A stretch of 64,000 bases of DNA, from the NCBI GenBank assembly GCA_017562135.1, contig QEYB01000006.1, positions 1 to 64,000 of the forward strand, read 5' to 3'. This document shows, piece by piece, positions 1-12,703 of this stretch (its first letter is position 1; each line of letters starts with the position of its first letter). Both the position numbers and the translations under genes were made by a program. Under the pieces are notes generated by a model, which was given only the letters and a program-made list of their open reading frames with translations, did no database searches and was not told the origin of the DNA. This DNA comes from Dipylidium caninum (lineage: Eukaryota > Platyhelminthes > Cestoda > Cyclophyllidea > Dipylidiidae).

Positions 1-167
1 CTGCCCGCTAAAACACTTTCCTGTCCCGGTCAACCGTCACGCATACGTCTAATGACTGCCTTATTATTCTGTGCATCATACCGTCAGATCGCTAATTTCA
101 ATATCAATAGTAAACAAGATTGCAGTTGATAGGAAAGCTTCGCTCCACAAAAGATGCAGCAAGTAGC
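1..167 (+). repeat. 166-bp flanking direct repeat, left copy
   Basis: Positions 1-167 match 47793-47958 in the same orientation with a few substitutions and 1-2 base indels. Both copies contain the shared blocks taatgactgccttattatt and cttcgctccacaaaagatgc. The copy stops 2-3 bases before the inverted arm begins at about 170. The match starts at the first base of the window, so its true left end is not visible. Confidence 0.9.
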
Positions 168-2759
168 GAAGGCGATAAACTGAGCTTGTGGCATTCGTGC
201 GTTAACGGAATCGCGAAGGACGGAAATTCTCCATGGTTCATAACTCGTTTTCCAGGTGTCTGCGGGAGGGAAACTTTGACTTCTACAGGCACTGTATGCT
301 TCACTCGACAGTCTACTTAGACTGAAAGCGTTAAGTCGAGGCTAACCCCCTCATTTAACTCACGTCTTTTAAACTGTGATCGCTAAATTTACGATGCCTG
401 GAATTTGGTCACCGTTCTCATCTGTTTGAAGTCTTTTCTGGGCTTATATATTGCACCGAGTAAGTAAAAGACCCTGAATGAGGTGCGAATCTCCCTGGCC
501 AAACTGCGAAGCTCTAACCTAAAAACGCTACTGTCACACTTCTTTAATTTCCTGCATGCAGACCAATGTACACTTCGAATGAAACTAACTCAATGCCAGT
601 ACCGGTTTGCAGAAAACGACCAGTTGACAGGTTGGGTTCATTTGTTAGTAGTCAGCAGTAAATGTGTTTATCAGATTGCTTTCAAGACTTACTTTATCAG
701 AGTTGAATGGAGTTGGGCATTCTAGTCCCATTTAGTCATCTGACCGAGTAATTCGCAATCATCCAACCCCGGACTGGTACACAGATTCAACTATTTGTGC
801 TGATGTTTCCTAGATTTCTTGTAAGAGCATCTGCACTTTCAATTCTTACCTTAGTTGACGTTTTGAAGCTATCATTAGGCCTTGAACAGCGCTTTCTGTT
901 AATTAGCAACAACGTTGATCAAAGTTGTCATCGCTACTAAATTAAATTCAGCGCCCCTCCTCGTCGTGTGCTCCAGTCCTACTGATATCGTCCATTATAC
1001 TCCCTTCTAAATGGACCGAGGCGGATTATGCCAAGTGGAGATTAAAATGGCTTTCAAACCCCACGATAACGGAAGTAGGGCACCCATACTCGCCCAAAAT
1101 TCTTGTGTTATCGTCACCCGGAGAGAGTTTTGTTTCTTGTTGTTTCCTCTAAGCTGCAACTGGTAACATCTCAGTAAAGTGCATTAGGACGCCCTCCTTG
1201 GTCTATTCCACGTGTAAAGGACTCTGAAACAGTAGGACATAAGTGGTGCTTACCTTTTGGCAGGTGGCGGCGAAGGGGAGCGCAGAATATACTCCTTTGG
1301 CTGATTCCGTGGATGTGGCCGCAAGGTCAGCTTCCAAGTAATAGCAGAAAAGGAGTGGGTGGGTGGGTCCAGTAGAGGAATACCGAATCTGACGTCCGGC
1401 AAAATGGAGAATGTCAACGCTGTGGTGCAGCATGACCTGAAGGAGTTGGGTGAAAATATCCTGATGTGTTCTGTCTCCTACGTAGCGCGGGTTCCATTGT
1501 CTTCTCTTGCTCCGACTCTTCTGCATTTCAACCACTACTTCTGTCGGTCCCCAACAGCCTTTCACAGCTTCTCTTGCTTGCTTCAAAGGTAAATGATGCT
1601 ATTTTGTACGGCGATTGTTTTGGTCTTACACTGAAGCCTTTGAGAATTGTCAAGCCTATCAAAACTACCATTTATAGATGACATGATTAAGGGGTCACTA
1701 AAATGAATCATTCAGCTTTCTGGCATATATGACGAGTCAAAAGCAATTATTATGAGCTTTTATGGACAAGTAATCCGCTTAACTTAGATCGTCGTGGTAC
1801 CTGAATGGACTAGTTCAATGTGAGTTGATGAATAGTCGATTGAGTATTCGTGGGCTGGTCGTGCAGGTGATGATGTGCCAGCGAATTCCATGACTATGTA
1901 AAACTAATGATGATTTAAATTTAGGATTTTTTTTGTTAAAGTTGTTGGCACAGGATACGCGTTGATCATAGCCATCCGTATGGCCGCAAGCTCTTCGAAT
2001 GGGCGATTGACCTTTTTCCATTATTATATCCCTCCCATTTCTCCATTTGCTGGGCTAATTAGGATGGCGGCCAGGGCGTTGATCGAAGTAATTCCCACAC
2101 TTTCCGATTCTGCTAATGTGGGGCGAAACAGTAGCATTTCACTTGAATACGCGATTTTCCCATCCAACGTTATTATTGTTGGGGCCATTCCTCAATGTTG
2201 TGTTTTTTGTCGTCCTCATTTCACATCTCCGAAGTTGGTAGGAAGCTTCTAGAACCCAATTGGATTTGAAAGAGTGAGGCAACCGTCAGTGATCTGGCGC
2301 TCATCTATACTTTACGGTGCTGCCGATGTGCTCATTCACAGCCAGTTTGTGTGGAGTCACGGTTCAGTAAAGGCGTACGTTTTGTTGCTACGGTCGAGCT
2401 TAGTTATGAATTATGATTGTTGGTTTAAAAGTTTTTGTTCCTGTGACCAAAAAAGATGTCGAGCCCATCAATAGGAGAAGGGTATTTACGACATCGTGAA
2501 CTATTTTTGTTCGATCAAGGAGTGGAGACAAAAAAACAACGAAAGCAATTAACGACGCATAAGACAATGCTCTGAAACTGAACAGGGGTCAGAGCTGGTC
2601 TAACTAGTTTAAAAATGGGAGTAGAAATCTCCGAGATGTTGACCGAAAGGGATAACCCCAAAAAGTGTGCATAGGCAAGGAATGTGGACTCCTTGTGAAC
2701 TGACGGAGACGAAACACTATCATCGACGTAAAATCTGCACGTCTCTTCCTTTCTGATGC

Positions 2760-3335
2760 TGACACTATCCGTTTTGTGACCGATTGTAATTGAGAGTGTG
2801 GCAGAAATGCCTTATAATAATTTTGCACGAAAGTACAACGGACTTCTCCCAGAGAAACACTTATTCCCCCACCTAAACCACCGTTATCGATGAGGAGGCC
2901 CCTTTTTCGTGTGTGGTTGGATTTCTCAGCAATCATGGGCTTTGAATTTCTGGAACCTGGTCACACCGTTACAGCGACAGTGTATTGTGAGCAACTCGAG
3001 CGACTGAAGAAGGCGATCTGATAAACAGTTTGTTTTGGTCAATTACAATAGCATCCTTCGACACGATAATGTGAAGCCTCAGGGGGCGAAAATAGCACAG
3101 CAAAAAGTCAGAGAGTTTGGATTTGAACTACTGCCTCATCCGCCTTATCCACGAGGTCTGCCGCCATCGCATTACTACCTATTCAGCTTGTTAGAGCTGC
3201 ATTAAGAGGTAAAGACAGTGTTACACCTTGAAAAGTTTTTTAGTGCAAAACCGGAGGAATTTTCAACAAAGGGAATCAAACTACTGCTTATACGCTGGCA
3301 AAGGATGTTAAACACGGAGAAAAATTATTTTATAC
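2760..3335 (+). mobile_element. Degenerate mariner transposase (left arm)
   Basis: This is the C-terminal two thirds of a mariner-family (Tc1/mariner superfamily) transposase, which catalyses cut-and-paste DNA transposition. Read across several frame changes it gives family landmarks in order: a decayed first catalytic block, YNNFARKY, FEFLEPGHTV, YCEQLERLKKAI, LRHDNVKP, ELLPHPPYP, PSHYYLFSLL, then AKPEEF and LLIRWQRM. The last catalytic Asp of the expected PSDY motif is His here. Stops follow LKKAI and sit in the LLELH stretch. I saw no inverted termini. The element is dead. It is present in both arms, so it inserted before the duplication. Confidence 0.85.
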
Positions 3336-3646
3336 GTTAAAATTTAAAATCTCTCTTATAAACATGTCTTTCGTCAGCAAAAAATTCTGATACACTTTTC
3401 GGTTTGCCTAATTTCTTGGGCACTAGTCCCATTCGCTGCGCCGAACACACCGATACAAATGCGAGTGTTTGGAGGATGTTTGAAATCCTCCCTACCCTGT
3501 ATTGGGCATTCCTCACTCCTTCCCCCCACTTTTTGGTCACGTCCCAAGAATGGATTTTACTGGCTTTAGTGACAGTGAACAGTCCACCTTAACCTTTACC
3601 AGCACGCCTATCTGCATACTTCTTAACGCGTCAAAATAATATATTA

Positions 3647-4196
3647 AATTGGTTTAAAGTGTATTCCCACTAAAGTGTGTGATAACGTCGTTCCCTGTCG
3701 GTATCATCGGTGCATACTTTTTTGTGAGAAGGCCCCACCGATATTTGAACGGAAATTCGTCCACACTGCGCTTCGAGGGCGGGTGGATTAGCACACAGGG
3801 TGGATCACATTTCACTGTGACTTTGAAACACGTCTTATAGATCCCTTTCATTCTGCTCAGCAACACGCATGTTAACTGAGATGCTTGGCTAAATTCCTTA
3901 GTCTTCCCTTCCCTCTGCGATCAGTAAGTCCCGACTCTCGGAGCTCAATTTTCTCTAGTCGTTTCCTCTCTTCTCTCCATTGCACACATGTCCGTACTAA
4001 ACACCCATTACTAACTTCGACTCAAGCTGCACGCCACTCATCGTGAATTATGAGGTGTGGACTGAATATTCTCTGATTACGCTTACGTTCCAAAGGCGCT
4101 TTCTTCTACTTCAAACTGTTTATGTGGTGTTCTGTTCTTCATTGGCCGTGACATGGTGCATAAGGAGTTAAAACGCTCGAGAGTTGAGGTTGATTG
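3647..4196 (+). repeat. 550-bp identical tract in left arm
   Basis: Every base of 3647-4196 is the same as the reverse complement of 43316-43865, checked line by line. Outside the tract the arms at once return to many substitutions and indels. The right-hand edge lies at a gaggttgattg duplication in the left copy. A minus-strand open frame of 70 codons (3654-3866) lies inside the tract but covers less than half of it, so coding constraint alone does not explain the identity. Recent gene conversion between the arms is the best reading. Confidence 0.9.
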
Positions 4197-6175
4197 GAGG
4201 TTGATTGCTAAAGAGTTAGTTTTTGGGTGCTCGCCGGTTCCATGACACCTGGCCTAAGGTAGGTCACTAACAATCGGTCGAGTGAAATATGTGAGAGCAT
4301 TTGTCATCATCCCTTCCCTATCAATTGGGTCAATGGGTGCGTAGTGATGCCAAGATTAGTGATAACAGTGGTGGCTTGGCGACAAAATAGTGCAATGTTG
4401 GGAAGATGGTGGTGGTCTTGATGGGCGTAGCATCTCCTTACTCTTGTTACTGTCAATGCTTTCTTTACAAATAGCGCATTTACACATATGCAAATATCCA
4501 CGTAAATGAGTTTAAATTGTCTTCATTGGTAAGAGTGGCTCAGGTACAGTTGCTCACTTCAAATTAAGACTACAAAGGACTCGTGCCCGTTGGCATTAAT
4601 TGTTCAGTCATAGTGTGGGTCAAGGTAGATGCATTATCTGAGATTGGATCTTTCCCAATTGACGTAAAGCTTTAACACACCCCTACCCAGAGGGCATGTG
4701 GTTGCGACAAAAGTCTCTAATGTGCCTTCGTCTCTTTCTCCCTCCCCGCAATTATTCATCTTAGAGGCATTGATGAGGACATCGGGAAGCAGGTCAAATG
4801 ACTGACATATTGAGCCAACAGACTCACGATCTTACTCATTTACCGATTCTCATTTGCGTATCGGTCTTAAATACTGGCGGAGATTTGGTGCTTCACACTA
4901 TTTCAATTGAGCCTCACGAGTTTCGGTTGCGAGAAATCGACTGCCGCGAATGCACTAAAAGCCGATTTCGAGAGTGAAAACGCTTCCGGCTTCTCACCTC
5001 GGTCGTGTTGACTTCCCCGCGTCTGCATTTCCTGTTTCCATTGCCTAGTCAATAGTCGTTATAAGAAAGCTGGAAGTTGATCCTCAAATGAACTTAGATT
5101 CTACCCACCCTTCTTGCCGAATCAAAACGACGGAGATGCATTTAGCTCCTTAAAGGCGACCGCTGGTTCCGCGAAGGTGATAGTCGTCGATGATACCTGG
5201 CATTTGGTACCAACTTACCACGCTTTCCACCTGCCATCGTCCCACAAGAACCAGGAATCCAATTCTCCACGACAAGAGTGGGCAATTTTTGGATTTCAGA
5301 TGGTTTTGTCCACAAGAGAAGCAGGGAGACAGTGGTTGACTCTGTTTCAAAAAATAATGAATTTGTACCACCCCATTTTCCTGACTGCGAAAGGAAGAGC
5401 TGTTGTTAGACTCTGCGCCACGCCCACTTGGCGCATCACTATATCACACTTTGTCTTTTAAATATTGTGGACTGGACAACCTGTCGGCATAAAAAGTGAG
5501 GGATGGGCGGACTTGCCTCCATTCCATATGTGCCCTGTAGTCGGATAGTTTAGACCCCAATATTAGATACTCATCAACTTCTTAGCTAATAAATAGCTCT
5601 CATTATCTTTTAATCGACACTCCGAGGCTTTCCATTTGCCCACAATTTGTTTGTTGCTCCCTTCCTATTGCCGTCGGATGTGAAGAAATACACTTATGAA
5701 GCCGTATAAAGGCGCTGTAATGGGAGTATTCAAGATTTCAACAGACTTTTACGGTTGCACTTTATCCAGATGATTTGACACCATATGTTTAATGATGAGA
5801 GGTAGCTGATTTACACGAAAAAACATGTTTTCGAACATCAAAACACCATTCCCTGGCGTCTCATTAGCGGCACTTCGGAGTACTTTTTGGTCCCATTTCT
5901 CACAATTTTAAGCCTTCTTTTGATCGACCCACATATTTTTTGGCTATTTCCGAATCCCTCAATTTGTCACTATTGTCAGTGCGTGAAAATCCCCTTTTCT
6001 TCTTCCACCAGTACAGTTTAAGCCTCGAATGAGCTGACTGCCGTAGTTAATAACTCGGACCATTATGAGCGAGTAGAAGTCGTAATTTACTGATAAAGTC
6101 GTCTCCTCTGGCCTTCCGAGTCAAATTCCCTTGTGCTGACTCATTGCATCATTCCTGGCCACTTCGAACCCTCAT

Positions 6176-6233
6176 ACCTCCACCTCCACCTCCACCTCCA
6201 CCCCCACACCCACACCCACCTCCACACCCCTCT
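6176..6233. repeat. CACCTC/CACCC microsatellite
   Basis: Imperfect hexamer and pentamer units rich in C on the plus strand. The matching right-arm site (41076-41116) has become a different, cleaner GGGGAT array, so the locus has evolved separately in the two arms. Confidence 0.85.
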
Positions 6234-6752
6234 TCATGACTCTTGGGGTATCTTACTGAAAATGTAGGACTTATTATTCTAGTGCTTCTCTTGTGCCTTT
6301 ATAGGCTTAACCGCCTATCTCACTGAAAAACAAACGCGAACAAAGTTTGAGTTTAACTTAAGGGTATTTATCGGATATTGAGTAGACTTGGAGACTGGCG
6401 TATCCATGTTACTGAGTTGTGGAAAGGGCCCTTCGAGCGAGCATAACTTCTAGTGTCCAAGCAATATGGTAATACGGCCCACTACAAGTGTGAGCAGGTA
6501 CTTGAAGATATAACTTACACACGCAGTTCCCTGCTATATATTAAAGGAGGAGAATACTTAGCGCACCTTTTCACTCAGTCAAGTCTAGAAAGCTTCTTCT
6601 CCACTAACATTCAGCCAGAAATAGTCCTTGTTATTACTTAATCTCTATTCGCCACAGACTTGTGTGAACAAGGTCTTGCCACACCGATAACCGCAAGTGA
6701 ATGAAGGTGCCAAATTTCGGGAGAGCATCCTTTACGAAACACCGTCTGCTGT

Positions 6753-7258
6753 CCGACTCCACTAGGTAGTAGTCGTTGTAGCCCTTTACGAGCGTTCACG
6801 TAAGTCTTCAACATAGCAGCTGTCGCTGTCGCTGCCAACGTTACACGCGTCACAGGCATCTTCAGCCGCCGCAGCCGTAGAGGGTGCGACTCTGACGTTT
6901 GAGGGCATACGCCACGTTCATTTCAGTCACTGTCTTGCGTTTAGCGTTCTCCATGTACGTTCCGGTATCGTGGATCACGTTCTCGAGGAAAACCTTGAGA
7001 AGGCCACGCGTCTCCTCGTATATGAGGCCGGAGATACGCTTCTCTCCGCCACGACGTGCTGGACGTCGAATGGCCGGCTTAGTGACGCCCTCTGTGTTAT
7101 CGCGCAACACCTTGCTGTACCTTTTGGCGCCTCCTTTCCTCAGACCCTTGCCTCCTTTGTCACGACCAGACATGGCTCACCACAGTCCACTAGTCGATCA
7201 GTCGACCAGTCGAGATGACAACAAATGTACGCAAACGACGCCAGGTAACGCTAGGTCG
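6753..7258. other. Left-arm-only segment carrying the H4 copy
   Basis: About 0.5 kb here has no counterpart in the right arm. There the flanks (actgtctcctgtccg and gagttggttggagg, read as reverse complement near 40500-40560) are separated by only about 30 unrelated bases. The segment starts near ctaggtagtagtcgttgtag. A diverged copy of that motif recurs outside it at about 7419-7440, which may be a trace of how it arrived. It could equally be an ancestral segment deleted from the right arm. Confidence 0.75.
6862..7173 (-). pseudogene. Histone H4 full-length but decayed copy
   Basis: The 103-codon frame starts at MSGR and ends at GG, exactly the length of histone H4, with no intron or indel. 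Landmarks [31 protein letters not shown] and YALKRQ are clear. Twenty residues differ from the nearly invariant animal H4. Examples, counting the initiator Met: Gly5 to Asp, His19 to Tyr, Leu38 to Pro, Val44 to Glu, Asp86 to Asn and Phe101 to Cys. Such load is not compatible with a canonical nucleosomal H4, so this is probably a young pseudogene still open by chance, or a very unusual variant. I saw no clear histone 3' stem-loop downstream. Confidence 0.9.
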
Positions 7259-10200
7259 AGTTGGTTGGAGGCTTGAGAGGGTAGTTATTTGGTACGGGTA
7301 GTTATGTGGTGCAGGCCGCGGTGTATGTTCTCGCTCGATTTACACGCATATCTCAATCAGGCTCATGGTGGTAGTGGCTCAAAATGATCTCAAAGCTGTA
7401 CCGACTTAGTGGATACACTAAGTAGTGGCCGTTGTAGCCTCTTCCCAGTGCACACTCCAACATCGGCTCTGTATTAGCGCACAATCACTAGCATGTTGGT
7501 GGCGTTTGAGAGAGTTGCATCAATGCAGAAATGTGAAAATGAAGCACTCGACTTACATCCACATCACCTGGACTGATGTGCGAGAATTGAACTCGCAACT
7601 AGCAGGTCACGCGAATTTTCCCCGGGCTCACGCGCACAAGCGCACTGGGAGAGAACAAATAAGATCATTTGAAAGACGGAACGTTAACTTTTCTGCGCTT
7701 ATTTGTAGACCCTTCAATAGGTTAGGCCATGATAAGGGCATTTGAGCTTTAACACTTGTTTTCCATATACTTCGCTACTAGTGACTCGGAACTCGTTCTC
7801 GAAGTGATAGATCCCTGGTTTATTTAAACAGACCGTAGGTGCTGTCTGCACGCATTGCGACGAATCGCTATTACAGCCATTTCAACCCACAAGACGACCG
7901 CACAAATGTCCATCTTCGTTGTGGTATGCATGTTTCAGCGGTTTGTTGATCGGGCCATCCAATAATCACTTAAACTCACCTCTCGAAACGATCGAAAGTG
8001 GACGTAATTATAAGTGGGCGTATGGGAAACACACCAAAACCCTGCCTTCCATTAGAACAGCGTATCTTGATGACTGTAGCACCGGCAACTACGTAGCATT
8101 GAGAGTTTTCTTAGCCTTAAGGAGAACGGACTTCCTATTAGTCGGCTTATTGAAAACTGACTTGGTATTTTCCCAAGAGGTGGGCTTGGAGACGAGACGC
8201 AATCCGCCACGGGTATTTACATCAAAGCTGAAAAGTGCGACAGATGTCATATTATGAGTAACGATAAATATTATCCAGCTGCTGCCTTATCTTCCGCACT
8301 GTGGCCAGATCAAGCCCATCTCTGAAGCCATCAGCCTTACGGGCTCGGTAATTACGTCTCGAAAATCTTAAGAATTATTCTCTTCTCTTGGTACCCGTGT
8401 CAGGGTCAACAATTTTCTATAGTAGTGTAAATCCACCAATCTTCTGTTGTAAAATCTGTGCAGAAGCCGATTCAGGGGAGGGGGACACCGGACTGTCGAA
8501 ATGAGATATAGGTCTTTCCATCTGGAATGTGGGCAATGCCATTGATTGGAGTCTTGTGGGTGTCGTGCGTTGGTTGGTGTACGAGAGTTGAGAATGAGGG
8601 GTTACCAGTGCAGCTGCAAATCATTTACTTCGCAATGTCTGTTCGCAGGCAAAGTCGTTCATAACGATATGATTTCTCCCTATAGCGACCGTGCCTACCG
8701 ATTATCAGATCGGTTATGGAATCTCCTGCATTCTGAATAGCCTTGCCTTCCGCTGCCGCCAATATAGCGTCTTGAGGCAGTTTTCACTTGAAGCAACCAA
8801 AAATAATAAAGACAAAGTGGTTATTGTTGGTATAAAAAAGGGGGAGAAGGCAGATAGCTGAGTAAGATCGAGTAAAATAGTGCTGGTTAGGAAGGTTCTA
8901 TCCAATTTTTAATTGATTTGGAAACTATGTACAAGTGTGTAACGCTAAGGAGAGTAAGTTGAAAGTAGTGGCATGTTGGGAGTTTGTCAGGTTGGTGATT
9001 CTGAGAGCTCAGATACTCGGTCGACATGACCAGCAGCCGAGGACTTCTTTCCGTCGCAACAGTTGACAAGTCAGGTGGTTTAAAAGACAGGGCTTACATT
9101 TGTTATTCAGTTCCTTCAAGGTAATAACGAACGTGCAATTAGTAAGTCATTTTCTAGTTCATGAGGAAATCTGATAGCTTATTATTACCTTCATAAAACA
9201 TTCCCCTTCACTATCCAACACCATTTCCTCTCTGCCAAACAAAGATAGAGTTGCCTGCCATAAAGTAGCCTCACCGAAAGTCGTACCCTAAAAAGGTTCG
9301 CCTCGCCTAACTGAGGCAGCTTCTTTCAAAAACGTCAATTGCGAAGAGGTCCCATTCCCCCTCCTCCCCCTTGCGACTCGAAACTCGAGTAGTTTTCGAG
9401 CTTGTATGGAGTTGTGTTAACCACCACTCCACAAGGAAATTCCAAAATGGCTAAAAAGGCGAAATAGTGAATGATTGGGAAGTGACTAGAAGGTAATTTC
9501 TCGCCAAGATACCCTAGTACATCGTGCGACAATTTCAGTCTTGGCATACGGTGCTAATTTCAGCAACTTTATACAACTAACTCCTCCTCGACTATGTATT
9601 ATTCCATTAGGAGTGTTTCAGAAAGGCTATTGAAATGTAAGCCTTGTAGACTAGTCAACTTGCATACTGCACTGCCCGTGGGCAATAAGGAACCGGTAGC
9701 TTCCTGTTTCTCTGTTGAGCCAGAGGAACCGTTTTTCAGAGAAGAGAACTGACATGTCATCCATTCTTCCGCCATCTCACATTGACAAGTAAAACGAGTC
9801 AGCCAAGAGGGGGAAATTATCGCCTGTTTGACGACACTATCAATTCTCTGAGTCAGTGGTCAATCGGTGCCGCGTCTTCCTGAGGCACCTTGCCCAGACA
9901 CCCATTGGTGGCCAGAGGGATTGGCGTTGACTTATTATTGTCACTGCTAAAGAATAAAATTTACTTAAGGCGATTGGTAACTGTATTTACGGTGCGCTTC
10001 TTTTGTGCAGTCCACTGTGGTAACAGACGAAGGCGCGGTTGTGCATTACCCACCCATTTCTACCTCGCTAGCGGTGATTTGAACCAGGCAAAAAGGACCC
10101 GAGCTGGTCATGTTGAGGAGGAGAGGGATGGGAAGATGGTGGGCGAATAATGTTCTTCGTGGCAGTCGGCAATTCCTTGAGACCACCCCCGACGTTCAAG

Positions 10201-12644
10201 CTCATCGCGTTGCAACCCGAAAGCGGCTGATTCTCAGTGTGGTCTGTCCTGAGTTGAATCGGGATCGAGATGGCAGACTGCGTAATTAGGGAGGAGCGAC
10301 GCTTGGTGAATTTTATTTCGCCCGAAAATCAACTCGCGAAAATAATTTTTTGAGCATAGTATCTGAGAGGTGGGTTTACTCGCAAGACTGGTCTTAGTGA
10401 CACAGTCATATACGAGTCACGGAGAGATCTTGAGTGGGGTGAAGTTTGTCTCCGCAAAATCGCTTACGTAGTTCCTTCCTTCTGAATAACATCCTCTTCC
10501 CATGAAACCGCTCCATACCATGGAATAGTAATTCACCAGAGGCATGCTTGTCGACATGAAATACCAAACTGGGACTAATATCTGAAGAGAGAATGCATGT
10601 GTTTCGGTTGCTCCCTGAAATTCAGACAGTAATGTCTCGTTGCCTCGACGTTGAAGGTAATGAGTGAAAAGAAGTAGTGACTCTCAACCGTCGTACGCAT
10701 TCCGTCGTGATTGATCTAATCCATTGCCATGCCTATGTCCACCCCTTCTACTCCTCCATTCACCATCCCCAAGTAAACAAGCGTCAACTCACTTATTCGC
10801 TCTCCACTTTACTCGCCTTTCCTTACTCACACTTGTTCTTCCCTACTGTCAGTTCAGGTTAGGAACGAGTCATCTAAGCAAGTTTGCACTTCGTTCTCGA
10901 GTAGTCTTTTTCATCAACGACATTTGAGGAATTTTATGCGGTCTGGCCTGCGAAACTTTGTTCGAACAGACACGAATGACTGATCATAATGCATGGAGTA
11001 TGGTGTACTCCTTGGTGAATTAACCAGTTCGCAATTGATCTAATCCACTGGTTAAGGTCGCGTCAGTTTCCCTTCAGTTGGGCATCGTTGCAGAGCATTT
11101 GGAAAAGGGTTGCAATTTTTGAATCTTTTATCACAATATTAGAAAACGATTTTGAGAATGGACTATTCATTGCTAAATTACTCCCATTATTCGCCGCCAC
11201 CGCCTCCACCTGTCACTTAACAAAGTGAGGCAACGGAATTTACAGTGGAAGCGTTTTAGGCCTCATTAGTGTTAACCGGTGACTCACACGGCGTCGGTGA
11301 GTTGGTGGGATCGCGCTTTGGTTGGCCCCTGTTCAAACTCCTCTTTGCTCAATTTTGGCAGAGCGTGGACACTTTATTCTCTCGCCTGTGCCCACGCCAG
11401 TGCAAACGTGCGACAATTAGCGAAAGGGTGCCTCATTTGCAACGCAGCGAAATGTACTTCGCCCAAAATCCTCTGCTTTGCCGAGGGGATGTCCTTACAC
11501 CCAACTGCATGATTTGTAGTACATTCAAAGTTGTATCCCTGATGCTTCAGGAAATCCCACTTTACATGGCCCACCTAGCATGTTGGTACGAAATGCTGTA
11601 TTCCGACAGGTCACTTTAAAGTGCTTTCTGAGAGTACTTACCCTGCGTAATGGACCCTTAGGTCTTCACGCAGGTGCCCCTTTGTTGCAACTGATCCTCA
11701 ACTGAGGCATTAACATCAGGCTCCACAAGGATAAGACCGTTTCAACTTGCGTCGAGAAAACCGTTTCACTTCCTTATCACCAGACCGGGCCTCTGTATGG
11801 TGCATACTAACCTGCTGGCCTGCAATCCAATTAGATGGGTGTCCTTTTCGAAAACGTCTTGAAGGATTGCGAGGCTAGTTAGGGAATAATACAGAGAATA
11901 TGTGCTTCTTCACTCGCTTGGGGACCACAGTTAGGACTTAGCGTTATGTTTTTACAGAAGTAAGTAGTCTTCTTAACAAGCTTAGACCTACAAGATGATG
12001 CCGTATTCTATCTCTTACATCATTCGTTTGCCCTTCACTGCCACATGAGTCACTCTCCGAGAGCGGTGTAATCTCGTCATGCTGTGCAGCAGTCGCAATC
12101 GCCTGTCTGTACTTTAATCGAGAAGGTCAAACAGGCAGACTTGTCTTTTAACCCTCCTCCCATTCTCCAAGATATGGTGCAGATTGAGTAGTCTTTGCGA
12201 ATGAACAATCTAGAGAGTTTCAATGGTACAGGATGTGTCCTATCCACAACACGTGGCCTGCTAACTACGCAGGAGCTCTACTGCGACGATTATAAGGCTG
12301 GTTTTGCCCTAAATGACAGTTTCGTCATTATTCCTGCCCAAACTGTTTGTTTGACAAATACATCTATCGGAATGGACGTCTTGGCTTTGGTGTTTCTCCT
12401 CTTCTTCTATCGGTTATAGGAATTCCTCACTTATGCTTGTCAGACTTGCAATGCTTCCCAACACTTCATCCCTCCGGTCGACGTTTCATGCGAGGTTGAA
12501 TTGTCACTGACTTTCATACCTGACGGGGAGTAGTGCATGTATACCCCATGATGTAGTTTTGGTAGATTTCCCTTTCTCCACCCTTCAATCACGCGTATTT
12601 CCCACGTGATCACCACTCTAATGCTCTATCGGGTCTCATTTTAG

Positions 12645-12703
12645 AGGAGGGCGAACCGGAGGAAGAGGTGACTAGGAACTTCATAAAAAATTTCAAAATA
12701 ACA
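12645..12703 (+). CDS. TRAPPC13: TRAPPC13 exon 2 (left arm)
   Basis: The left-arm counterpart of 35126-35184, identical over all 59 bases, with acceptor ttttag and donor gtaagt retained. It belongs to the copy whose exon 1 is broken. Confidence 0.7.

Larger units (their letters stand above)
1589..12644. other. Long first intron of left TRAPPC13 copy
   Basis: About 11 kb separates exons 1 and 2. Apart from the mariner copy, the identical tract, the H4 segment and simple repeats, I recognise no gene. Three open frames persist in both arms (near 7919-8257, 11269-11619 and 12195-12419). Base changes in the 11269 frame fall about 1:2 silent to replacement, close to neutral expectation, so I do not call them genes. 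The corresponding right-arm intron is 35185-46377. Confidence 0.6.

Noticed and set aside
3654..3866. 70-codon frame identical in both arms, taken as a conserved gene
   Set aside because: The identity covers 550 bp, well beyond the frame, so it is explained by conversion. A small exon inside remains possible.
7575..7640. T-arm-like gcgagttcaattctcgc on the minus strand (also near 40230)
   Set aside because: A T-arm can be drawn, but no acceptor stem, D-arm or anticodon arm fits, so no tRNA is called.
7919..8257. 112-codon frame whose right-arm version (39475-39876) is longer
   Set aside because: Left and right versions diverge by indels, and no domain or splice pattern supports a gene. The right version may simply be open by chance.
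11269..11619. 116-codon frame shared with the right arm (36249-36545)
   Set aside because: Changes between arms split about 9 silent to 18 replacement, close to neutral, so sharing reflects common origin and not coding.
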